Source: Thermus thermophilus HB8
GTDB taxonomy: Bacteria > Deinococcota > Deinococci > Deinococcales > Thermaceae
DNA length: 9,322 bases
Direction of reading: 5' to 3'
Assembly: GCF_000091545.1 (NCBI RefSeq)
Contig: NC_006463.1
Span: forward strand, 1 to 9,322
Shown here: piece after piece, positions 6,034 to 9,322 of the stretch
How positions within the stretch are numbered: the stretch's first letter is position 1
How the letters are laid out: each line of letters opens with the position of its first letter
Made by a program: the position numbers and the translations under genes
The notes under the pieces: model-generated
Told to the model about the DNA's origin: nothing
Database searches by the model: none
The model's input: the letters and a program-made list of their open reading frames with translations, nothing else

Positions 6034-6060
6034 CCCCCCTGGGCCGCCCCCCTGGAACCT

Positions 6061-6163
6061 CATTTGGTTTGACTAACCGCCTAAAAACCGCCCGAAACTG
6101 CGTGCATTCGTGCGGCCTTTTTAATTTTCAACCCCCCCACGACCGGGGTGGCACCCTGGCCAC
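6061..6163. other. AT-richer spacer before the four-gene operon
   Basis: About 100 bp between the RNA-like region and the gene at 6164. It includes TTTTTAATTTTCAA at 6118-6131, the only clearly AT-rich block here, so promoters for either direction may lie in it. On the minus strand TTGAAA (6131-6126) resembles a -35 box but has no good -10 partner at normal spacing. On the plus strand TAATTT (6122-6127) is a weak -10 candidate. Confidence 0.35.
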
Positions 6164-6173
6164 ATGACCAGGG
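6154..6173 (+). promoter_or_regulatory. Hairpin holding the start codon in its loop
   Basis: CCCTGG (6154-6159) and CCAGGG (6168-6173) are exact complements around an 8-nt loop, CCACATGA. The loop contains the ATG of the gene at 6164. The nearest G-rich ribosome site (GGGGTGG, 6145-6151) is 12 nt away, so initiation may depend on this structure. Confidence 0.45.
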
Positions 6174-6943
6174 ATCCGGCCGACTACCCCCTCCTCAGAG
6201 GCCAGACGGCCCTCCTGGCCCAGGCCCTGCGCCTGGTGAGCCGGGACGGGTACCGGTACTGGCAGGTCCAGACCGCCCCCACGGACCGCATCCTGGCGGC
6301 CGTGAGGACGCTAGATGAACTCCACGCCGTCCTCCTCGACCGGGCCGCCCGGGCGGTGAGGCGCCGCGCCCGCCTCCCCGTGGCCCAGCTCCTCCTGGCC
6401 CCGGTGAGCGTGATGCCCCCGGAGAACCCTCCCCCCACCTGGCCCATGCTCATCGTGGCCACCGCCCCCCTCCCCGGGGAGAGGATGCGGCGGGTGGACC
6501 CCAGCGCCAACCCGCGCGCGCCCCTCTACTGGGTGGCCTGGCGGGACGGATGGACGCCCGCGTACGTCCTGCGAACGGACCAGCGGGGGCGGTGGACCTG
6601 GTTCCTGGAGGACGGCTTCTACCGGGCCCTCCTGGAGGCGGCCCTGGCCTACGCCGCCGAGGGGGACTGGCGGAGGCTCGTGCTCCACATGCGCACCCTG
6701 GCGCACCTGCCCATGTTCAGCGGCGTGTGGAGCCAGATCCAGGAGATCCGCAAGAGGGTGCAGCAGTATTGGGGAGATAGACACTTGCGGGACCCCTCGG
6801 GCCAGTGGAAGGCCCCGCCGTGGCGGGCGGGGCTGGAGGGATGGCCCCGCACCCCCCTCTCCCCCGTGGGGATGCGCCTCTACCCCGAGGAGCCCCCGAG
6901 AACCCTCGGGGAGTGGTGGGAGATGCACCGGAGGGGAGCATGA
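6164..6943 (+). CDS. Conserved-looking plasmid protein of unknown function
   Basis: 259 residues, not recognised with confidence. Strong third-position GC bias shows it is a real gene. Residues about 1-75 look helical (QTALLAQALRLVSRDGYRYW, then a basic VRRRARL stretch). The middle has a hydrophobic strand, WPMLIVATAPLPGERM, and then RAPLYWVAWRDGWTPAYVLR, rich in Trp and Tyr, suggesting a small beta-rich domain. Next come helices (FLEDGFYRALLEAALAYAAEGDW) and the motif LPMFSGVWSQIQEIRKRVQQ, then a Pro/Trp-rich end. There is no signal peptide, transmembrane segment or nuclease/helicase motif that I can see. It is the first gene of a packed operon; its stop overlaps the next ATG (ATGA). ATG 6164 is the only plausible start, because an in-frame stop lies at 6122. 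A role in plasmid upkeep or transfer is possible but unsupported. Confidence 0.8.
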   Translation: MTRDPADYPLLRGQTALLAQALRLVSRDGYRYWQVQTAPTDRILAAVRTLDELHAVLLDRAARAVRRRARLPVAQLLLAPVSVMPPENPPPTWPMLIVATAPLPGERMRRVDPSANPRAPLYWVAWRDGWTPAYVLRTDQRGRWTWFLEDGFYRALLEAALAYAAEGDWRRLVLHMRTLAHLPMFSGVWSQIQEIRKRVQQYWGDRHLRDPSGQWKAPPWRAGLEGWPRTPLSPVGMRLYPEEPPRTLGEWWEMHRRGA

Positions 6944-7323
6944 ACGAGCGTGACCTGATCCGCCACCTGGCCCACGTGGCCCACCGCTACGCCGAGATCG
7001 TGGTGGAGGGAGCTGAGCGCCACCCCCACCTGGGGCCTCTTCTCGAGGCCCTTTCCGCCGCCACGGGGGAGGAGGATCCCAGGAGCCTCCCCCCCGAGGC
7101 CTGGGAGGAGGCCCTCTGGGGCCTCCTGGTCGAGGCCATCGCCGACCGCCTCGTGGACGGTTGGGACCGGTACGGGGCCCCCAGCGCGGCCCGGGATCCC
7201 GAGGGGGAGGGGTACGTGGCCAGCGCCGAGGGGCCAGGAGAGCCCATCGTGGTTCGGGCCTCCACGAAGCGAGAGGCCTACCGGGAGGCCAGGAAGGCGT
7301 GGGTGCGGCGGCTTCTCGAGTAG
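6940..7323 (+). CDS. Small acidic protein of unknown function
   Basis: 127 residues starting MNERDLIRHLAHVAHRYAEI. The start is fixed by the ATGA overlap with the upstream stop and a GGAGG site at 6930-6934. The open frame extends further upstream, but that part lies inside the preceding gene and does not look coding. The N-terminal 75 residues are helical and acidic, with repeated EEA-W patterns. The C-terminal part, EPIVVRASTKREAYREARKAW, looks like a strand followed by a helix. I do not recognise the family. Translational coupling to 6164-6943 suggests a shared function. Confidence 0.8.
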   Translation: MNERDLIRHLAHVAHRYAEIVVEGAERHPHLGPLLEALSAATGEEDPRSLPPEAWEEALWGLLVEAIADRLVDGWDRYGAPSAARDPEGEGYVASAEGPGEPIVVRASTKREAYREARKAWVRRLLE

Positions 7324-7332
7324 GCTGGGCCC

Positions 7333-7662
7333 GTGCCCTGGGAGCACTATCTCCTGCCCCTCTTGGACTACCGGATCCGCGTGGAGTGGAACGTGGAGCG
7401 GGGAAGGCTCCTTTCCTGGGCGGTACAGCTGGAATGGCTGGACCCTGAGGAAGGGCGCTTCGTCTGGGTGGCCCGGTACGACACCGCAGGAGGCCTCCCA
7501 CACCGGGACCGGAACCGCATCGCCCGTCATGAGCCCATGCCCCACCTTTCCCCCACCTCCGGGGGAGACCTCAACCGTGCCCGGGACGACCTCCTTGCCC
7601 GGGCCTGGGAGTACATTGAGGCCTACAAGGCCGCGAAGGCCGAGGGGAGGGAGGCATGGTGA
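7333..7662 (+). CDS. DUF7718-like small protein
   Basis: 109 residues from a GTG start, 9 nt after the previous stop. The segment LSWAVQLEWLDPEEGRFVWVARYDTAGGLPHRD has the pattern of DUF7718-type proteins (a strand pair followed by h-RYD-a-G-pHRD), a family of unknown function; the name is from memory. Asp and His residues in RYD and PHRD could be functional. The C-terminal helix (WEYIEAYKAAKAEGREAW) overlaps the next gene's ATG by 7 nt. The same C-terminus and the same overlap occur in the remnant at 2142-2287, so these two genes form a conserved pair. No clear ribosome site precedes the GTG; translation may be coupled to the upstream gene. Confidence 0.75.
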   Translation: MPWEHYLLPLLDYRIRVEWNVERGRLLSWAVQLEWLDPEEGRFVWVARYDTAGGLPHRDRNRIARHEPMPHLSPTSGGDLNRARDDLLARAWEYIEAYKAAKAEGREAW

Positions 7663-7928
7663 GGAACCCCATGGAGCTCAGGATCGGCCGTCTGCACGGC
7701 CTCTTCGTGGAGCACCTCCTGCGGGATCCCGGGTTGCGGGAGGCCCTTCCCCACCCCTTTGTCCTGGTGGCTCTGGACCCATCGGACCCCGAGCTGATGG
7801 CCTACGCCCTGGAGGCGGCTAAGCGGAGCGCGGGGGAAGGCCCCATGGTCTACGCCCTTTTCCAGGGTGAGGAGCTTCGGCTGATCATCGCCCCGGAGGG
7901 GCCCATCCTCCCCGCCCGGGCGGCCTAG
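7656..7928 (+). CDS. DUF5647-like small protein, intact pair member
   Basis: 90 residues. The ATG at 7656 overlaps the stop of the preceding gene (ATGGTGA) and follows a purine-rich GGGAGG site. A second ATG at 7671 could also serve. It has the DUF5647-like pattern: helix, HPFVLVALDPSDPELMAYAL, then a PMVYALF strand, and a short end with ILPARAA. It is the paralogue of 1876-2148. Its TAG stop overlaps the TAG stop of the convergent gene 7925-8137 inside CCTAGG, leaving no room for a terminator. Function unknown. Confidence 0.75.
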   Translation: MVRNPMELRIGRLHGLFVEHLLRDPGLREALPHPFVLVALDPSDPELMAYALEAAKRSAGEGPMVYALFQGEELRLIIAPEGPILPARAA

Positions 7929-8137
7929 GCCCCCGCTTTCTCCCAGACGGGAAGGGCCTCCAGCAGGAGGCGAGAGAGGGACTTCGGATCGGAGAGGCGG
8001 TGGCTAGCGTCCAGGATTTCAATCCCCAGGAGCCTTCCCTCCCTGTCCCAGTTCAGGGCCACCCCCCGGGGCCACCTCCTCCACGGTGGCGGGGCCTCCC
8101 CGAAGGCGATGTAAAGGGCGTCGGCTTCTGGTTCCAC
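7925..8137 (-). CDS. DUF2283 family protein, shortened N-terminus
   Basis: 70 residues on the minus strand from a GTG at 8137. The signature is clear: PEADALYIAFGE, then GVALNWDREGRLLGIEILDAS. DUF2283 proteins are small and have no known biochemical role. Typical members begin with a short strand such as M-x-h-x-YDxEADALYI. Here the frame upstream of EPEAD reads LTARGG and meets a stop at 8159-8161, so the first strand seems lost or replaced. An exact 29-bp repeat starts 9 bp upstream of the start codon, suggesting it recombined into this spot. No good ribosome site precedes the GTG. Confidence 0.82.
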   Translation of the reverse strand: MEPEADALYIAFGEAPPPWRRWPRGVALNWDREGRLLGIEILDASHRLSDPKSLSRLLLEALPVWEKAGA

Positions 8138-8145
8138 TCCCCCGC

Positions 8146-8174
8146 GAGCGGTGAGCGCTCACCCTGAGCGCCTG
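8146..8174 (+). repeat. 29-bp exact repeat, copy 1
   Basis: Identical to 8728-8756. Its core is the perfect 14-bp palindrome GGTGAGCGCTCACC (8150-8163), followed by CTGAGCGCC. It lies between the divergent starts of the DUF2283 gene and the antitoxin gene. Likely a protein-binding site. Confidence 0.85.
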
Positions 8175-8184
8175 TAGGGTAGGC

Positions 8185-8213
8185 TTAGGGCCCGGCCCCT
8201 AGGGCGCTATACT
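8185..8213 (+). promoter_or_regulatory. Promoter of the toxin-antitoxin operon
   Basis: The -10 hexamer TATACT (8208-8213) is five-of-six to consensus. A weak -35, TTAGGG (8185-8190), stands 17 bp upstream. Transcription would begin about at the ATG at 8223, giving a leaderless message, a common arrangement in Thermus. Confidence 0.6.
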
Positions 8214-8221
8214 TGTATAGC
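8206..8221. promoter_or_regulatory. Palindromic operator over the -10 box
   Basis: GCTATAC-TT-GTATAGC is an exact 7-bp inverted repeat that covers the -10 box and ends one base before the antitoxin start codon. RHH antitoxins usually bind such sites to repress their own operon, so it is the probable operator. Confidence 0.7.
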
Positions 8222-8222
8222 A

Positions 8223-8435
8223 ATGGTGGTCGTCCGCCTGCCCAAGGAGATCGAAGAACGCCTCACGGCCCTTGCCCGGAAGACGGGGCGCAGCAAGAGC
8301 TATTACGTCCGCCAGGCCCTCTTGGAGTACCTGGACGACCTGGAGGACTACTACCTGGCGGTGGAGCGCCTGGAAGAGCGCCTCCCCGGCATCCCCCTGG
8401 ACGAGGTGGAGCGCCGCCTTGGGCTATCGGATTGA
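8223..8435 (+). CDS. relB: RelB-type ribbon-helix-helix antitoxin
   Basis: 70 residues. The N-terminal strand MVVVRLP, helix EIEERLTALARKTG and helix SKSYYVRQALLEYLDDLEDYY form a ribbon-helix-helix DNA-binding fold. The C-terminal part (AVERLEERLPGIPLDEVERRLGL) is the usual toxin-binding tail of this antitoxin group. No Shine-Dalgarno is present; the -10 box ends 9 nt before the ATG, so the message is probably leaderless. The end overlaps the toxin start by 17 nt, giving tight coupling. The expected role is to bind and neutralise the toxin and, with it, to repress the operon at 8206-8221. The symbol is a family-level label. Confidence 0.88.
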   Translation: MVVVRLPKEIEERLTALARKTGRSKSYYVRQALLEYLDDLEDYYLAVERLEERLPGIPLDEVERRLGLSD

Positions 8436-8688
8436 GTTCGACCCCCGGGCGGAGAAGGAGCTGGAGAAGCTGGACCGCGAGGTGGCCCGCCGCATCCTGC
8501 GCTTTCTTCGGGAGCGGGTGGCTACCCTGGAAGACCCCCGCAGCCTCGGGGAGCCCTTGCGCGGGCCGGAGCTGGGGAGGTTTTGGAAGTACCGGGTGGG
8601 GGACTACCGCCTGATCTGCCACATCCAAGACCGGGAAGCGACGGTCCTGGTCCTGCGGGTGGGCCACCGCCGGGACGTCTACCGCTAG
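8419..8688 (+). CDS. relE: RelE-type mRNA interferase toxin
   Basis: 89 residues from a TTG at 8419. The frame is open from further upstream, but those codons overlap the antitoxin and look non-coding; TTG gives the standard start GYRIEFDPRAEKELEKLD and a normal RelE length. Family landmarks: PRSLGEPLRG (about 40-49), KYRVGDYRLIC (57-67) and the closing VLRVGHRRDVYR. By analogy with known RelE enzymes, Arg59 or Arg64, the His-Arg-Arg of 83-85 and Tyr88 are expected at the active site, which cuts mRNA on the ribosome. The gene overlaps the antitoxin by 17 nt. All key residues are present, so the toxin is probably active. On a plasmid the pair likely stabilises inheritance. Confidence 0.88.
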   Translation: MGYRIEFDPRAEKELEKLDREVARRILRFLRERVATLEDPRSLGEPLRGPELGRFWKYRVGDYRLICHIQDREATVLVLRVGHRRDVYR

Positions 8689-8700
8689 GGACCCCCGGGG

Positions 8701-8756
8701 GGTGAGCGCCCGCTCAGCGCCCGGGGTGAGCGGTGAGCGCTCACCCTGAGCGCCTG
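8701..8756. promoter_or_regulatory. Cluster of GGTGAGCG sites upstream of the MerR-like gene
   Basis: GGTGAGCG occurs at 8701-8708, 8725-8732 and 8732-8739, with the inverse CGCTCACC at 8738-8745 and partial copies CGCTCA (8711-8716) and TGAGCG (8747-8752). The palindrome GGTGAGCGCTCACC (8732-8745) lies where the -35 box of the downstream promoter should be. It looks like a multi-site operator or a partition-type site. Confidence 0.6.
8728..8756 (+). repeat. 29-bp exact repeat, copy 2
   Basis: Identical over 29 bp to 8146-8174 and in the same orientation. It includes the 14-bp palindrome and ends 2 bp before the -10 box of the MerR-like gene. Confidence 0.85.
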
Positions 8757-8758
8757 GG

Positions 8759-8764
8759 TAGACT
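8759..8764 (+). promoter_or_regulatory. -10 box of the MerR-like gene
   Basis: TAGACT lies 6 nt before the GTG start at 8771, so the transcript would be leaderless. No -35 match exists at the right distance; the palindrome at 8732-8745 is there instead, which suggests control by a bound protein. Confidence 0.5.
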
Positions 8765-8770
8765 GGGGTC

Positions 8771-9208
8771 GTGGAGCACCCGGAAGGGGAAGACCCGACC
8801 CTCCTGCCCCCGGCCTTGGCCGCCCGGGCCCTGGGGGTCTCCCCGGCCACCCTCCGGCGCTACGCCGCCCTGTGGGAGCGGTTGGTAGGTCCCCTGCCCC
8901 GGGATCCCCGGGGGGGACGGCTCTGGCCCAAGGAGGCCCTGGCCCGCCTCCGGGCGGCCCGGGAGGCCCACCTGCGGGAAGGCCTCCCCCTGGAGGAGGC
9001 CCTGGCCCGGGTCCAGGGAGACTTCCCGGCCCTCGCCCTCCCCTCCGAGGGGGAGGCCCTGGCCCTCCTCCGGGCCCTGGCCGAGCGGCTGGAGCGGGTG
9101 GAGGGGGAGCTAAGGGCCCTGCGGGAGGAGAACGCCCGCCTCCGGGAGGCCCTGAAGGCCCTGGAGCCCCCGCGGAGGCGGCCCTGGTGGCGGTTCTGGG
9201 GGCATTGA
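8771..9208 (+). CDS. MerR-like DNA-binding protein with coiled coil
   Basis: 145 residues from a GTG start. Residues about 13-32 (PPALAARALGVSPATLRRYA) are a MerR-type helix-turn-helix, with GGRLWPKEALARL (48-60) as wing and following helix. Residues about 94-132 (EGEALALLRALAERLERVEG, then LRALREENARLREALKALE) form a coiled coil for dimerisation. The protein ends in a basic, aromatic tail, PRRRPWWRFWGH. No metal- or ligand-binding domain is visible, so it is not a classical effector-sensing MerR regulator. The layout (MerR HTH, coiled coil, basic end) also resembles DNA-anchoring or segregation proteins such as RacA. It sits just downstream of the GGTGAGCG cluster, its likely binding site. 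It probably regulates itself and perhaps the module behind copy 1 of the 29-bp repeat; a part in plasmid partition is possible. Confidence 0.8.
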   Translation: MEHPEGEDPTLLPPALAARALGVSPATLRRYAALWERLVGPLPRDPRGGRLWPKEALARLRAAREAHLREGLPLEEALARVQGDFPALALPSEGEALALLRALAERLERVEGELRALREENARLREALKALEPPRRRPWWRFWGH

Positions 9209-9243
9209 CCTGGGGACTACCGCTTGGTCCCGGGGCTTGTCGC

Positions 9244-9249
9244 TAGAAT
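9244..9249 (+). promoter_or_regulatory. Probable -10 box driving repA
   Basis: TAGAAT is five-of-six to consensus. It lies 7 nt before an ATG at 9257 and, on a circle, about 100 bp before repA. A -35 box is weak: TTGGTC at 9224-9229 would leave a short 14-bp spacer. Confidence 0.5.
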
Positions 9250-9256
9250 GGGGGGC

Positions 9257-9322
9257 ATGAATGAAACAGACCTCGGCCGGGTTAACCGCCGAGGCCTCTC
9301 CTCCCCAGGAGGCCTCCATCCT
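9257..9322 (+). CDS. Possible leader ORF running across the circle join into repA
   Basis: ATG 9257 opens 22 codons to the end of the window (MNETDLGRVNRRGLSSPGGL, then HP). If the plasmid is circular it continues for 25 codons to a TAA at 76-78, giving 47 residues and overlapping the repA start in another frame. The -10 box 7 nt upstream would make it leaderless. Ribosomes translating it would pass over the repA ribosome site. The peptide matches nothing I know. It could be a real leader that controls repA translation, or only chance. Confidence 0.3.
   Translation, partial: MNETDLGRVNRRGLSSPGGLHP
9271..9294 (+). promoter_or_regulatory. Hairpin in the repA leader
   Basis: CCTCGGC (9271-9277) pairs exactly with GCCGAGG (9288-9294) around CGGGTTAACC. 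A second bulged stem follows (GGCC-tc-TCCT with AGGAGGCC, ending at 9314). Both lie in the mRNA leader of repA and may set its expression and so the copy number. Confidence 0.5.

Larger units (their letters stand above)
4690..6060 (-). ncRNA. Candidate large structured RNA locus (about 1.3 kb)
   Basis: This stretch has long open frames, but none shows the third-position GC bias of the plasmid's real genes, and none gives a plausible protein. The DNA is packed with short-loop inverted repeats: GGGGCGGG/CCCGCCCC (5051-5071), CGGTTT/AAACCG (5382-5397), GCCCG/CGGGC (5439-5451), GGGGGT/ACCCCC (5484-5500), CCGCC/GGCGG (5561-5576), GGGCC/GGCCC (5581-5594), a 22-bp palindrome (5598-5619), GGTGGGT/ACCCACC (5672-5697), CCCC/GGGG (5737-5750), a two-part stem (5753-5784) and GCAGGC/GCCTGC (5843-5860). 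Read on the minus strand, some loops are GNRA-like (GTAA, GAAA). The motif GAAA occurs 12 times on the minus strand against 2 on the plus strand, and the minus strand is purine-rich, as structured RNAs often are. A terminator-like site lies at 4624-4669. No firm promoter or known RNA family is recognised, and the ends are approximate. Confidence 0.38.

Noticed and set aside
4690..6060. rRNA fragment
   Set aside because: The many stems and GAAA motifs recall rRNA, but I found no match to Thermus 16S sequence as I remember it, and no conserved rRNA landmarks. A search is still needed for 23S.
4690..6060. Group II intron
   Set aside because: No domain V-like hairpin with the catalytic triad, no GTGYG-type 5' end and no reverse transcriptase gene were seen.
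1283..6163. tRNA genes
   Set aside because: No GGTTCGA-type T-loop with matching acceptor arms was found in the non-coding regions on either strand.
5181..6167. Plus-strand open frame of 328 codons
   Set aside because: It lacks the third-position GC bias of true genes, has almost no acidic residues, is full of Pro, Arg, Ser and Gly, and crosses many inverted repeats. It looks like the chance frame opposite a structured RNA.
6311..7501. Minus-strand open frame of 396 codons
   Set aside because: Antisense to two well-supported plus-strand genes; Pro/Gly/Arg-rich shadow typical of GC-rich DNA.
8272..8688. Longer start for the RelE toxin
   Set aside because: Upstream codons lie inside the antitoxin gene and encode a Trp/Ser-rich shadow. 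TTG 8419 gives the normal RelE start and length.

Overview
The window looks like a complete small circular plasmid of Thermus. Protein-coding DNA is very GC-rich with G or C at nearly every third codon position. Starts are often GTG or TTG, and proteins are rich in Leu, Arg, Glu, Ala and Pro. From memory, and not checked, pTT8 of Thermus thermophilus HB8 has this same length of 9322 bp. If the molecule is circular, base 9322 joins base 1, and the control region of the replication gene spans that join.

Layout: (1) 1-1875 is the replicon: a repA gene (ColE2-like primase-type initiator) followed by about 590 bp without genes. That stretch holds two copies of a 14-bp palindromic element, an AT-rich block and several hairpins; it is the best candidate origin. 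(2) 1876-4284 is a mosaic of damaged genes: an intact DUF5647-like gene and the 3' remnant of its partner on the minus strand, then a frameshifted C39-like peptidase gene, a lipoprotein gene, a truncated DUF2442-like gene, and the tail of a second lipoprotein gene. (3) 4285-6163 is almost 1.9 kb with no credible gene. It begins with several strong inverted repeats and a two-way terminator-like structure. Positions 4690-6060 look like a long structured RNA on the minus strand. (4) 6164-7928 is a tightly packed four-gene plus-strand operon. Its last two genes are the intact version of the pair that lies damaged at 1876-2287. (5) 7925-9208 holds a minus-strand DUF2283 gene, a RelB/RelE-type toxin-antitoxin pair with a palindromic operator on its -10 box, and a MerR-like DNA-binding protein with a coiled coil. 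An exact 29-bp repeat containing a 14-bp palindrome stands upstream of both the toxin-antitoxin module and the MerR-like gene.

How the parts may work together: repA and the DNA downstream of it would drive replication; the toxin-antitoxin pair would favour plasmid retention; the MerR-like coiled-coil protein may regulate these modules or help segregation through the 29-bp repeats. The functions of the four-gene operon and of the putative large RNA are unknown. The RNA-like locus is the least explained part of the plasmid and the best candidate for something new.
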